From Ga0077555 sp050250755 (GTDB taxonomy: Bacteria > Pseudomonadota > Alphaproteobacteria > Rhizobiales > Hyphomicrobiaceae), in contig JBFWOB010000014.1 of the NCBI GenBank assembly GCA_050250755.1, positions 62,001 through 126,000 on the forward strand: a stretch of DNA of 64,000 nt, written 5' to 3'. Every line of letters starts with the position of its first letter. Within the stretch, counting starts at the first letter, position 1. A program made the translations under genes and the position numbers. Of this stretch, positions 34,878 through 43,845 are shown in pieces. The notes under the pieces were generated by a model that worked only from the letters and a program-made list of their open reading frames with translations, had not been told where the DNA came from and did not search any database.

Positions 34878-36794
34878 ATGATGAGCACGTCTTCAAAAAC
34901 GCCCCTTCTCGATCAGATTCAATCTCCGGCCGACTTGCGTCGGCTGCCTGAGAAAGATCTGGATGCCGTTGCCGCCGAGCTGCGGCAGGAAACGATCGAC
35001 GCGGTTTCGGTTACGGGCGGGCACCTGGGTGCCGGCCTTGGCGTGATCGAGCTGACGGTCGCGCTGCATCACGTATTCGATACGCCGCAAGACCGGATCA
35101 TCTGGGATGTCGGCCATCAGGCCTATCCGCATAAGATTTTGACCGGGCGTCGCAATCGCATTCGCACTCTTCGTCAAGGCGGCGGTCTTTCCGGTTTCAC
35201 GAAGCGGGATGAAAGCGAGTACGATCCGTTCGGCGCCGCCCATTCGTCGACGTCGATTTCGGCGGGCCTTGGCATGGCCGTTGCCCGCGATCTCGAAGGT
35301 CGCAACAATTCGGTGGTGTGTGTCATCGGCGACGGCGCGATGAGCGCAGGCATGGCTTATGAAGCCATGAATAATGCCGGGGCGCACAATGAGCGGTTGA
35401 TTGTCATCCTGAACGACAACGACATGTCGATCGCGCCACCTGTAGGGGCGTTGTCGAACTACCTCGCCCGCATCACGTCGTCCGGCGCCTATCTGCAGCT
35501 TCGAGAATCCGCAAAACAGCTCGCCAAGCGGCTGCCGAAGAATTGGGAGCGCCGCGCGGCCCGGGTCGAAGAATATACCCGTCACCTCTGGCAGGGCGGC
35601 GCGTGGTTCGAGGAGCTTGGCTTCTATTACGTCGGGCCGATCGACGGACACGACCTCAACATTCTGCTGCCCGTGCTGAAGAACGCGCGCGACGTACGCA
35701 AAGGCCCGATCCTCATTCACGTCGTGACGCGCAAGGGCAAAGGCTATCCGCCGGCCGAGGCTTCGGACGACAAGTATCACGGCGTCAACCAGTTCAACGT
35801 GATCACCGGTGCCCAGGCCAAACCGAAGGCCAATGCGCCGGGATATACGAAGGTTTTCGCGGAAAGCCTTATCCAGGCCGCGCGCAAGGACCCGAAAATC
35901 GTCGCTGTAACCGCGGCAATGCCGTCGGGTACAGGCCTCGATCTGTTCGGCAAGGAGTTTCCCGATCGTACCTTCGACGTCGGTATCGCTGAGCAGCACG
36001 GTGTCACGTTCGCCGCGGGTCTGGCGACCGAAGGTTTCAAGCCGTTCGCGGCTATTTACTCGACGTTTTTGCAGCGAGCCTATGATCAGGTCGTCCACGA
36101 TGTGGCTATTCAACGCCTTCCGGTTCGCTTCGCCATTGACCGTGCCGGCCTCGTAGGCGCGGACGGACCGACCCATGCCGGCTCGTTCGATCTGACGTAT
36201 CTCGGGGCGCTGCCGGGCTTCGTCATCATGGCGGCGGCGGACGAGGCCGAGCTCAAGCACATGGTGGCGACGGCGGTCGAGATCGACGATCGGCCATCGG
36301 CATTCCGCTATCCGCGCGGCGAAGGCGTTGGCGTCGAGATGCCGCTCGAAGGCGTACCGTTGGAGATCGGTCGCGGACGCATCGTTCGCGAGGGATCGAC
36401 TGTCGCCATCCTTTCGCTGGGCACACGCCTCGCAGAGAGTTTGAAAGCAGCCGAGCAGCTCGCGGCTTTCGGGCTTTCAACGACCGTTGCCGACGCACGC
36501 TTCATGAAGCCGCTCGATACGGCGCTGATCGATCGTCTCGCGCGTGAGCACGAGGTTCTCGTCACCGTCGAAGAAGGCTCGATTGGCGGCTTCGGTAGTC
36601 ATGTGCTGCAGCACCTGGCATCAAGCGGCGCGCTTGATCGAGGACTGCGGACGCGAACGATGTGTCTCCCTGACGCCTTCATCGATCACGACAAGCCGGA
36701 ACGCATGTACGAGCGCGCTGGGCTCAACGCCTCGGGCATCGTCCAAACGGTGATGGGAGCGCTCGGCCGGGGCGTGCAAGCAAACGAGCTTTGA
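34878..36794 (+). CDS. dxs: 1-deoxy-D-xylulose-5-phosphate synthase
   Basis: 638 residues, the usual Dxs length. The start at 34878 gives MMSTSSKTPLLDQIQSPADL, matching family beginnings; no clear ribosome binding site is seen, and an ATG three bases on is equivalent. Motifs: SVTGGHLGAGLGVIELTVAL, WDVGHQAYPHKILTGRR, the thiamine-diphosphate GDGAMSAGMAYEAMNNAG, then ILNDNDMSI, and the pyrimidine-domain FDVGIAEQHGVTFAAGLA. It condenses pyruvate and glyceraldehyde 3-phosphate, the first step of the MEP isoprenoid pathway. A candidate small RNA and terminator follow it. Confidence 0.97.
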   Translation: MMSTSSKTPLLDQIQSPADLRRLPEKDLDAVAAELRQETIDAVSVTGGHLGAGLGVIELTVALHHVFDTPQDRIIWDVGHQAYPHKILTGRRNRIRTLRQGGGLSGFTKRDESEYDPFGAAHSSTSISAGLGMAVARDLEGRNNSVVCVIGDGAMSAGMAYEAMNNAGAHNERLIVILNDNDMSIAPPVGALSNYLARITSSGAYLQLRESAKQLAKRLPKNWERRAARVEEYTRHLWQGGAWFEELGFYYVGPIDGHDLNILLPVLKNARDVRKGPILIHVVTRKGKGYPPAEASDDKYHGVNQFNVITGAQAKPKANAPGYTKVFAESLIQAARKDPKIVAVTAAMPSGTGLDLFGKEFPDRTFDVGIAEQHGVTFAAGLATEGFKPFAAIYSTFLQRAYDQVVHDVAIQRLPVRFAIDRAGLVGADGPTHAGSFDLTYLGALPGFVIMAAADEAELKHMVATAVEIDDRPSAFRYPRGEGVGVEMPLEGVPLEIGRGRIVREGSTVAILSLGTRLAESLKAAEQLAAFGLSTTVADARFMKPLDTALIDRLAREHEVLVTVEEGSIGGFGSHVLQHLASSGALDRGLRTRTMCLPDAFIDHDKPERMYERAGLNASGIVQTVMGALGRGVQANEL

Positions 36795-36914
36795 GGCATT
36801 GCCCACGCAAGCGCAGTGCGCGATGCGCAACGCGAGCCTTATCCACAGGCTGGTGTGGAAATGCCCGCGCCTGTTGGATTCTGCGAATCAATTTCGCGAT
36901 CCTCGGTTATTCTG

Positions 36915-37019
36915 ACAATGTTCACTTGTAGCTTGCGTACCTGATTTTCCGCTCCCCCATCCCTCGCGGAGTCAGGAATTGAGGCCCCGGCAGCTTCACT
37001 GCCGGGGTCAACTTTTTTT
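36915..37019 (+). ncRNA. Candidate small RNA downstream of dxs
   Basis: Two hairpins end in a T-run. The first pairs CCTGA (36940-36944) with TCAGG (36972-36976) and TCCGC (36948-36952) with GCGGA (36966-36970), leaving a 13-base pyrimidine-rich loop (36953-36965) with CCCCC and CCC runs that could pair with Shine-Dalgarno sequences. The second is the terminator at 36985. Alphaproteobacterial trans-acting small RNAs often show this design. The alternative is a processed dxs 3' untranslated region; the 5' end is a guess and I see no strong promoter. Confidence 0.35.
36985..37019 (+). terminator. Rho-independent terminator after dxs
   Basis: A 9-base-pair GC-rich stem, CCCCGGCAG (36985-36993) with CTGCCGGGG (36999-37007), closes a CTTCA loop and is followed shortly by a run of seven T (37013-37019). 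It ends plus-strand transcription, either of dxs itself, 190 bases upstream, or of a separate small RNA. Confidence 0.85.
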
Positions 37020-37051
37020 GTGCAGGCTGCCATTCCATCGGTCGGTGGGAA

Positions 37052-37783
37052 TCAGCTCGTCAGGCCATCGAAAGCCTCACCGGCTTTGTCCCAGTTGACC
37101 ATGTTCCACCAAGCCGAGAGATATGCGCCCCGCGCCGCGTCATGCGAGAGGTAGTGGGCGTGCTCCCACAGATCAACACCGAGCACCGCCGTACGCCCAC
37201 CCGGGATCATGTGAGGCGTATCCTCGTTTGGCGTCGAGAAGACGCTGAGCTGTCCTTGTGGGTCTGTGCCCAGCCAGACCCAACCCGATCCAAAATCGGC
37301 AAGAGCCGTAGTTTCCATGACCTTCTGCATGGCTGCGACTGAGCCGAACGTGCCTTCAATCGCGGCCTTGAGTTGGCCTTGCGGCTCGCGAGCGCCACCG
37401 GGCGTCATCAGGTTCCAGAAGAAGCTGTGATTCCAGTGACCACCCATATTATGGCGCACGGCCGTGCGGATCGCGTCTGGCAGCGTCTCGATGACGTCGA
37501 GTGTTTTGGCCATCGGGCTTCTGGCGATGCTCGGATTTGCAGCCGCGATCGCGTTCAGACTGTCGACGAATGCCGCGTGATGCGTTCCGTGATGAAGACG
37601 CATCGTCTCGGCATCGATATACGGTTCGAGCGCATCGAACGCATAGCCGAGCGGTGGCAATGAGAATGTCGGCGGGGCTGCTGCTTCTCGGGCGCGCGCA
37701 GAGGATAAGATTGCACCCTCTGTTGAGACAAACGCGGCTGCAGCGGCACCGGCGACGACTTGCATGGCTTCGCGGCGGTTCAT
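37052..37783 (-). CDS. Fe/Mn superoxide dismutase with a Tat-type signal
   Basis: 243 residues. The N-terminus MNRREAMQVVAGAAAAAFV has the twin arginine at 3-4 and a hydrophobic stretch, a probable Tat signal. Metal ligands fit His64, His119 (HWNHSFFW), Asp204 and His208 (DLWEHAHYL). In RLHHGTHH a histidine (65) stands where a tyrosine is usual in the active-site motif. It removes superoxide, here probably in the periplasm. GGAAGG six bases before the ATG sets the start at 37783. It is inverted between dxs and tlyA. Confidence 0.93.
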   Translation of the reverse strand: MNRREAMQVVAGAAAAAFVSTEGAILSSARAREAAAPPTFSLPPLGYAFDALEPYIDAETMRLHHGTHHAAFVDSLNAIAAANPSIARSPMAKTLDVIETLPDAIRTAVRHNMGGHWNHSFFWNLMTPGGAREPQGQLKAAIEGTFGSVAAMQKVMETTALADFGSGWVWLGTDPQGQLSVFSTPNEDTPHMIPGGRTAVLGVDLWEHAHYLSHDAARGAYLSAWWNMVNWDKAGEAFDGLTS

Positions 37784-37902
37784 GGTGGGCCTTCCGTTGT
37801 AATATCTGTCCGAGAGCGTGGCGTGATCGCGCAAAACTTCAGTTTAGTGAGCTTCGCACCATTCTGCGTTCATGTCCTGCGAAGCCCCCAAAGGCCTGAT
37901 GG

Positions 37903-38664
37903 ATGACCCTGCCGCATCGAAATTCCAGCCGTCAAAGGCTCGACCTTGCCCTGGTGGAAAGGGGGCTGGTCGTGACGCGCGCACGGGCTCGCGATCTGGT
38001 GCTCCGCGGAGAAGTGAGTGTCGATGGCCAAGTCGCGACAAAGCCTGCCGCGATGGTCGGCCGTGATAGTCGCCTCGAGCTTGTCGGCGGTTCTGCGAAT
38101 TACGTCTCGCGGGGGACGCTCAAGTTGCGGGCGGCGCTTCTGCATTTCGGATTCGATGCTACGGGGCGGACGACCCTCGATATCGGCGCCTCGACGGGCG
38201 GTTTCACAGAGGTTCTGCTCGAAGGCGGGGCGCGTCGCGTTTATGCAGTCGAAAACGGACAGGGTCAGTTGCATCCACGTCTCGCCGGCGACTCGCGCGT
38301 GGTGTCGCTGGAGCGGACCGACGCGAGAACGCTCGATCGGTCAATGATCGGCGAGCCGATCGGAGCCATCGTTGCCGACGTGAGCTTCATTTCACTCACC
38401 AAGGTCTTGCCCGCCGCGCTGCCACTTGCCACGCCGGACTGCTGGCTCGCCGCCCTGATCAAACCTCAATTCGAGGGAGATCCGCACACCATCCCACGCG
38501 ACGGTATCGTCAAGGACGAGAGTGCGCGAGATGCTGCCTTGGTGCGCGTCGCTCAGTTCATCGGCCAGCAAGTCGGGTGGCGTGTCGTCGGCTCGATGCC
38601 GTCGCCCATTCATGGCGGTGACGGAAACGTTGAATACCTTATCGGAGCCGTGCTCGATGGTTGA
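37903..38664 (+). CDS. tlyA: TlyA-family rRNA methyltransferase (annotated hemolysin A)
   Basis: 253 residues. An S4 RNA-binding domain (about 12-70, RLDLALVERGLVVTRARARD) is followed by an FtsJ-like methyltransferase domain with TLDIGASTGGFTEVLLEGGA as the AdoMet-binding motif, and ALIKPQFEG. TlyA methylates ribose 2'-OH positions in 16S and 23S rRNA. It often follows dxs; here a superoxide dismutase gene lies between. Its end overlaps the start of the next gene by eight bases, so they are co-transcribed. Confidence 0.92.
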   Translation: MTLPHRNSSRQRLDLALVERGLVVTRARARDLVLRGEVSVDGQVATKPAAMVGRDSRLELVGGSANYVSRGTLKLRAALLHFGFDATGRTTLDIGASTGGFTEVLLEGGARRVYAVENGQGQLHPRLAGDSRVVSLERTDARTLDRSMIGEPIGAIVADVSFISLTKVLPAALPLATPDCWLAALIKPQFEGDPHTIPRDGIVKDESARDAALVRVAQFIGQQVGWRVVGSMPSPIHGGDGNVEYLIGAVLDG

Positions 38665-39889
38665 CAGCCTGTCACGACAAGTCACCGACCTCGGTGCGCA
38701 AGGCGACGGCCTCGTCGTGATCGATGGCGAGGATTTTCACATTCCTGGAGCGCTGCCGGGCGAGACCATCGAATGCGATGCTGACGGCCACTATCGTGTG
38801 ACCGGCCGGCGAAGTGCTGCCCGCAGGGAAGAACCACTTTGCCCCCATGTACCGCGGTGTGGGGGGTGCTCCGTTCAGCACATGGGCGATCCGCTCTATC
38901 GCGAGTGGAAGGGCGGGCTTCTCGCGAGCGCCCTTTCCCAGCGTGGGCTGACCTGCGCGATCTCACCGATGCAGTCTGTGCCACTCGGTTCACGACGACG
39001 GGCGAGTTTCACGGGCGCATGGATCGATGGCGAGCCCACGCTTGGCTTTCACGGCCGTGACTCGCATGACCTGGAACCCATTACGGCATGCGCCGTGTTG
39101 CGGTCGTCTATCGTCACGGCTTTGCCTCATCTCGCGCGCCTGGCCGGCATTGTCGTGCCGAAAAACAAGCCATTCCGCCTATCGGTCCTCGCAACAGACA
39201 ATGGCCTCGATGTCACGATCGATCAGAAGCCCTCGCGTGAGGCTGCACGGAACACCGTGCCTCTCGCCCGGCTCATCGAACCTGCCGGCGTGGTGCGCCT
39301 GACATGCGGCGACACGTTGGTGCTGCAGCGCGCAGTGCCATCGGTGACGATTGCGGGTGTTGCCGTGCCGCCGCCGCCCGGCGCATTTCTTCAGGCGGCG
39401 TCCGAAACCGATGCCCTCCTCGCCAATCTCGTGGTGAACGGGATCGGTAAGGCCAAGCGCGTGTTCGATCTGTTCTCCGGGCTTGGCACGCTGTCGTTCG
39501 CTCTGGCACGTCGCGCACGGGTTACTGCAGTCGACAGCGAAGCGCCGCTGCTCGCAGCCCTCCAGCAGGCGGCCAATGGCGCGCAAGGTTTGAAGCCCAT
39601 AGAGCGGCTGCGTCGCGATCTTTTCCGCGATCCGCTGTCGCCGCGGGAACTCGAAACGGTGGATGCCATTGTCCTTGATCCGCCACGCGCAGGAGCGGCC
39701 GCACAATGCCAAAGCATTGCGCGGTCGAAAGTCCGTCGCGTCGTCATGGTGTCATGTAATCCGGCAACGCTTGCCCGCGATCTTCGCGCGTTGGTCGACG
39801 GCGGCTACCGGCTCGAGAGCGCTACGCCGCTCGATCAGTTCCTGTTTACACATCACCTCGAAGCGGTCGCTGTCCTCAGCCGCAAGTGA
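38657..39889 (+). CDS. RlmD/RumA-type RNA uracil-5 methyltransferase
   Basis: 410 residues. A TRAM domain (about 1-55) is followed by the cysteine set CPHVPRCGGC (Cys62, Cys68, Cys71), which with a further cysteine holds an iron-sulfur cluster in this family. The methyltransferase domain shows RVFDLFSGLGTLSFALA, IVLDPPRAGAAAQCQ and the catalytic VMVSCNPATLARDL. The modified rRNA or tRNA position cannot be told. ATG 38657 overlaps the tlyA stop by eight bases. Confidence 0.92.
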   Translation: MVDSLSRQVTDLGAQGDGLVVIDGEDFHIPGALPGETIECDADGHYRVTGRRSAARREEPLCPHVPRCGGCSVQHMGDPLYREWKGGLLASALSQRGLTCAISPMQSVPLGSRRRASFTGAWIDGEPTLGFHGRDSHDLEPITACAVLRSSIVTALPHLARLAGIVVPKNKPFRLSVLATDNGLDVTIDQKPSREAARNTVPLARLIEPAGVVRLTCGDTLVLQRAVPSVTIAGVAVPPPPGAFLQAASETDALLANLVVNGIGKAKRVFDLFSGLGTLSFALARRARVTAVDSEAPLLAALQQAANGAQGLKPIERLRRDLFRDPLSPRELETVDAIVLDPPRAGAAAQCQSIARSKVRRVVMVSCNPATLARDLRALVDGGYRLESATPLDQFLFTHHLEAVAVLSRK

Positions 39890-39923
39890 GGCGCGCCGGT
39901 AATGCCAGACCCCTGACCGTCTC

Positions 39924-40895
39924 CTATGCGCCTGCAGCAGCCTTGCGGGCGGCAGAACGCGCCGGCTTCGGTTCCAGCGCGCCGAGTTCGAGCCCGTCAT
40001 TCCAATAGGGGTCGGGACCATAAAGCTCGGCGAGATATTCGATGAAGACGTTGACCTTCTCGGGCATGAAGTCGCGGCACGGATAAACCGCGTAGATCGC
40101 CACGTTCGACGATCCGCTGTATTCCGGCAGCACAACTTGCAGTGCGCCGCTCTTCAGCTCCGGTCCGATGTCCCACGTCGAACGCAGGCCGAGGCCGAGT
40201 CCCGAGAGAAGCGCCTCGCGCATGAACTCGAAGGAATTCGAGCGGATGTTGCCTTTTACGCGAAGCTGATGCTGGCCGTCGGGGCCTTCGAGACGCCAGT
40301 AGTCTTGCGCGCCGGCAGAGAGACAGTTGTGAAAGTCGAGGTCGGCAAGCGACTTCGGCATCCCCGGCTCGGCGCTCTCGAGATATTTCGGGCTCGCGCA
40401 GATCACCCGGGTATCCGCCGCGAGCTTGCGCTGCACAAGGGAGCTGTCCTGCAATTCCCCGATGCGGATAGCCAGATCGAAACCCTCGCGGATGATGTCG
40501 ACAAAATTGTCGGTCAAATGGAATTCGAGCTCGATCTCGGGAAATTTGTCGAGAAATGCGGGCAGAAACGGCGCAATATGGAGACGGCTGAAGGATGTGG
40601 GTGCCGTGACCTTCAACAAGCCGCGCGGTGTCGTGTTACGCCGGTTGACGAAGTTCTCGGCTTCCTCGATCAGATTGAGAATGTCGACAACGCGCTTGAA
40701 GTAGCCTTCGCCCGTCTCGGTCAAGGTGAGTTGGCGCGTCGTCCGCTGGAACAAGCGAACGTTGAGCTTGTCCTCGAGCAGGCTTATGCGCTTCGACACA
40801 ACAGCCGGCGATAAACCCATCTCGCAGCCTGCTGCTGACATATTGCCGGTACGGGCGACACGTGCGAAGATTTCGAGATCAGTTATGGCGGTCAC
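39924..40895 (-). CDS. LysR-family transcriptional regulator
   Basis: 323 residues. The winged helix-turn-helix is at about residues 4-62 (ARVARTGNMSAAGCEMGLSP, VSKRISLLEDKLNVRLFQRT), followed by a periplasmic-binding-like effector domain. GAGGAG lies six bases before GTG 40895, which sets the start in preference to the in-frame ATG at 40931. It diverges from glcD across 243 bases that contain a strong palindrome, so it may control glcDEF and itself. Confidence 0.92.
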   Translation of the reverse strand: MTAITDLEIFARVARTGNMSAAGCEMGLSPAVVSKRISLLEDKLNVRLFQRTTRQLTLTETGEGYFKRVVDILNLIEEAENFVNRRNTTPRGLLKVTAPTSFSRLHIAPFLPAFLDKFPEIELEFHLTDNFVDIIREGFDLAIRIGELQDSSLVQRKLAADTRVICASPKYLESAEPGMPKSLADLDFHNCLSAGAQDYWRLEGPDGQHQLRVKGNIRSNSFEFMREALLSGLGLGLRSTWDIGPELKSGALQVVLPEYSGSSNVAIYAVYPCRDFMPEKVNVFIEYLAELYGPDPYWNDGLELGALEPKPARSAARKAAAGA

Positions 40896-40990
40896 AGTAG
40901 ACTCCTCGCGGGTTCTGCGGCGCGGGAACATAAAACTTTCTCCGGAATGTCGTTGTGTTCGCTCGTGACCATATCGTGTCGCGTATTTTC

Positions 40991-41022
40991 CACACTACGG
41001 AATAAACATGTTCCGTAGCGTG
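40991..41022. promoter_or_regulatory. Palindromic operator candidate between the LysR gene and glcD
   Basis: CACACTACGGAA (40991-41002) and TTCCGTAGCGTG (41011-41022) form an inverted repeat separated by eight bases; 11 of 12 positions pair. It lies about 100 bases upstream of both genes. A TTGACA-like -35 for the LysR gene overlaps its right edge on the minus strand. A LysR or GntR protein controlling glycolate use is the likely binder. Confidence 0.7.
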
Positions 41023-41138
41023 TCAAATCAAACATCGCGTTGATGATGTTGGGGGATTTCGGCTTGTCGGCGCCCTCGGGGATGCGCGCGTCCACGAGTC
41101 CGTCGGTAAACGGGCGTTTGCACGAGAGGACGAGAACC

Positions 41139-42584
41139 GTGTCCATGATCGCAATGCCGCAACCCGATCGATCGGTAGTGCGTCGCCGAGAGGCGATCGT
41201 CCGCGACCTTGCCCGGCTCGTAGGCGCCGATCAGGTGATCTCGGATGAGGATGGCCGGCGGGCCTTCGAGACGGACGGCCTCTCCGCCTATCGTTGCATG
41301 CCGCTCGCGGTCGTCCTGGCGCGTTCTACCGAGCATGTCTCCAAGGTTCTCGCCTACGCCCATGCGGAAGGTATCAAGGTGATCGCACGCGGGGCGGGCA
41401 CGTCGCTCTCGGGGGGTGCGCTCCCGACCGAAGATGCGATCGTGCTCGGTCTCAGCCGCATGAATCGCGTGCTTGCGGTCGATTACGAAAACCGCACGGC
41501 ATGCGTCGAGGTCGGCATCACGAACCTCGGCATTTCCGCCGCCGTTTCCCCCAAGCGCTTCTTCTACGCTCCCGATCCCTCGAGCCAGCTTGCCTGCTCG
41601 CTCGGCGGAAACATCGCGTTCAACTCCGGTGGCGCGCATTGCCTCAAGTACGGCGTGACGACCAACAACATACTCGGTCTCAAGATCGTCATGGTGGACG
41701 GCGAAGTGATCGAGATCGGTGGCGAATATCTGGATCAACCCGGCTACGATCTGCTTGCTTTGCTCGTTGGCTCGGAGGGGCAACTCTGCGTCGTCACAGA
41801 AGCGACCGTGCGTATTCTGCGGCAGGCGGAAGGTGCGCGACCGCTGCTGCTTGGCTTCGATTCAAGCGAGGCGGCCGGGCGCGCCGTTGCGGCGATCATC
41901 GGGGCGGGCATCATTCCGGTCGCGATCGAATTCATGGACAAACCCGCCATCGAAGTGTGCGAAGCATTCGCCAAAGCTGGCTATCCGCTCGACGTCGAGG
42001 CTCTTCTGATCGTCGAGGTGGAAGGGTCGCCGGACGAGATTTCAGCGCTGCTCGGGCGCATCGTGGAGTTGATCACCCCGCACGCGCCGCGCGTGGTTCG
42101 CATGAGTGAGAGCGAGGAGCAGAGCGCCGCGATATGGAGAGGTCGCAAATCGGCCTTCGGTGCGATCGGCCGCATCTCCGATTATCTCTGCATGGACGGC
42201 ACCATTCCGCTCGGCCGGATGCCCGAGGTGCTCGTTCGAATCTCGGAGATCTGCGCGGGATATGGCCTGCGGGTTGCCAATATTTTTCACGCCGGCGACG
42301 GTAATCTGCATCCGCTGATCCTTTACAATGCCAACGATCCCGACGAGATGGTGAAGGCCGAGCGATGCGGCGCAGACATCTTGAAGCTTTGCGTCGAGGT
42401 GGGCGGCTGCCTCACGGGCGAGCACGGCGTCGGCGTCGAGAAGCGCGATCTGATGCCGGTCCAGTTCACGGACGCCGAACTCGCATTGCAAATGAGCATC
42501 AAGTCGGCACTCGATCCGCAGTGGCTGCTCAACCCCGCCAAAGTGTTTCCGCTGGGCGGAGCACCTTCTGCCGACGCTGCCTGA
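41139..42584 (+). CDS. glcD: Glycolate oxidase subunit GlcD (FAD-linked)
   Basis: 481 residues. The FAD-binding PCMH domain shows KVIARGAGTSLSGGALPTED, SLGGNIAFNSGGAHCLKYG and GSEGQLCVVTEATVRIL. The C-terminal FAD-oxidase domain ends with IFHAGDGNLHPLILYN and LTGEHGVGVEKRDLM. With GlcE and GlcF it oxidises glycolate to glyoxylate at the membrane. GTG 41139 has GAGAGGA at eight bases; ATG 41145 and 41154 are alternatives. It is the first gene of the glcDEF operon, divergent from the LysR gene. Confidence 0.95.
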   Translation: MSMIAMPQPDRSVVRRREAIVRDLARLVGADQVISDEDGRRAFETDGLSAYRCMPLAVVLARSTEHVSKVLAYAHAEGIKVIARGAGTSLSGGALPTEDAIVLGLSRMNRVLAVDYENRTACVEVGITNLGISAAVSPKRFFYAPDPSSQLACSLGGNIAFNSGGAHCLKYGVTTNNILGLKIVMVDGEVIEIGGEYLDQPGYDLLALLVGSEGQLCVVTEATVRILRQAEGARPLLLGFDSSEAAGRAVAAIIGAGIIPVAIEFMDKPAIEVCEAFAKAGYPLDVEALLIVEVEGSPDEISALLGRIVELITPHAPRVVRMSESEEQSAAIWRGRKSAFGAIGRISDYLCMDGTIPLGRMPEVLVRISEICAGYGLRVANIFHAGDGNLHPLILYNANDPDEMVKAERCGADILKLCVEVGGCLTGEHGVGVEKRDLMPVQFTDAELALQMSIKSALDPQWLLNPAKVFPLGGAPSADAA

Positions 42585-42597
42585 GGAGCGACACTTC

Positions 42598-43824
42598 GTG
42601 GATCAGCAGTCCCTCCTGCGCCCCGCAACCGAGTGGGAACTGCAGCGCCTTCTCGCGGACGCGACCAAGACCGATATGCCGATCGAGCTTATCGGTGCCG
42701 GTAGCAAGCGCGATGTGGGCCGGCCGACGAACAGCGCGGCACTGTTGACGACGAACTCTCTCTCAGGCATCCGGCTTTACGAGCCAACCGAGCTCGTCAT
42801 GTCGGCGCGCGGCGGCACGCCCCTCGCGCGCGTTGAGGCGGACCTTGCGAGTCAAGGGCAGATCCTCGCCTTCGAGCCTGTGGATTTGGCACCGGTTGCC
42901 GGCTACGAGCCGGGACATGCCACCATGGGATCAGTTTTCGCGACGAATATGTCCGGCTCGCGCCGCATCATGTCCGGGGCTGCGCGCGATCATCTGCTGG
43001 GCGTGTCGGCCGTCACCGGACAGGGCACTCCATTCCGGTCGGGCGGTCGCGTCATGAAGAACGTCACGGGGCTCGATCTGGCACGCACGTTGGCAGGAAG
43101 CTGGGGCACGCTGGCCGTGATGACTGAAGTCACTTTCAAGGTCATGCCCAAGCCGGAGGAGACGGCGACGCTTGTCCTTCTGGGACTCAATGATGATATC
43201 GCGGTTGAAGCCCTGACCACCGCAACGGCGAGTCCATTCGAGGTGTCGGGCGCCGTCCATCTTCAGGAGGCGCTTGCGGCGCGGCTGTGGCACGAGGGCC
43301 TCAAGGCAGAAAAGCGCGCGGTTACGGCAATCCGCATCGAGAATTTTGCCGCTTCCGTCGCCTACCGTTTGGATCGACTGAAGGAGGTGCTCAAGCCGTT
43401 CGGCGATCTCTACGTTCTCGGCAACGAAAGCTCGGTGGCGTTCTGGAGCGAGTTGCGTCAACTCTCCATTCTACAGGGTTCGACTGCACCGCTCTGGCGA
43501 ATCTCAACGGCGCCGAAAGCCGGGCCGAAAGTAGTCGCCGCCATCTCCACGTTCATGACCTGCCATGCCTGGTACGATTGGGCGGGAGGCCTTGTCTGGG
43601 CCGAGGTGTTGCCGACATCGGACGCCGGAGCCGCTGACGTCCGCCGGGTCATCGCCACGCATGGCGGACATGCGACGTTGATTCGCGCGGAACCGGCCGT
43701 CAGAGCTTCGATCGACGTGTTTCAGCCCCTGGAGTCGGGCATCAAGAAGATAACAGCGCGTTTGAAAGCGGTGTTCGATCCGGCGCACATTCTCAATCGC
43801 GGGCGCATGCACGCGGACCTCTAG
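42598..43824 (+). CDS. glcE: Glycolate oxidase subunit GlcE (FAD-binding)
   Basis: 408 residues of the shorter FAD-binding subunit. PIELIGAGSKRDVGRPTN and the ARGGTPLARVEADLAS segment form the PCMH domain, and YEPGHATMGSVFATNMSGSR and MKNVTGLDLARTLAGSWG are typical of GlcE. The C-terminus ends FDPAHILNRGRMH. GTG start with GAGGAG ten bases upstream; 13 bases separate it from glcD. Confidence 0.95.
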   Translation: MDQQSLLRPATEWELQRLLADATKTDMPIELIGAGSKRDVGRPTNSAALLTTNSLSGIRLYEPTELVMSARGGTPLARVEADLASQGQILAFEPVDLAPVAGYEPGHATMGSVFATNMSGSRRIMSGAARDHLLGVSAVTGQGTPFRSGGRVMKNVTGLDLARTLAGSWGTLAVMTEVTFKVMPKPEETATLVLLGLNDDIAVEALTTATASPFEVSGAVHLQEALAARLWHEGLKAEKRAVTAIRIENFAASVAYRLDRLKEVLKPFGDLYVLGNESSVAFWSELRQLSILQGSTAPLWRISTAPKAGPKVVAAISTFMTCHAWYDWAGGLVWAEVLPTSDAGAADVRRVIATHGGHATLIRAEPAVRASIDVFQPLESGIKKITARLKAVFDPAHILNRGRMHADL

Positions 43825-43845
43825 ATCAGGCTCTCGGGACGATCG

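Noticed and set aside
34893..36260. Open frame of 455 codons antisense to dxs
   Set aside because: It lies fully within dxs on the other strand, has no recognisable domain and is a by-product of GC-rich codon use.
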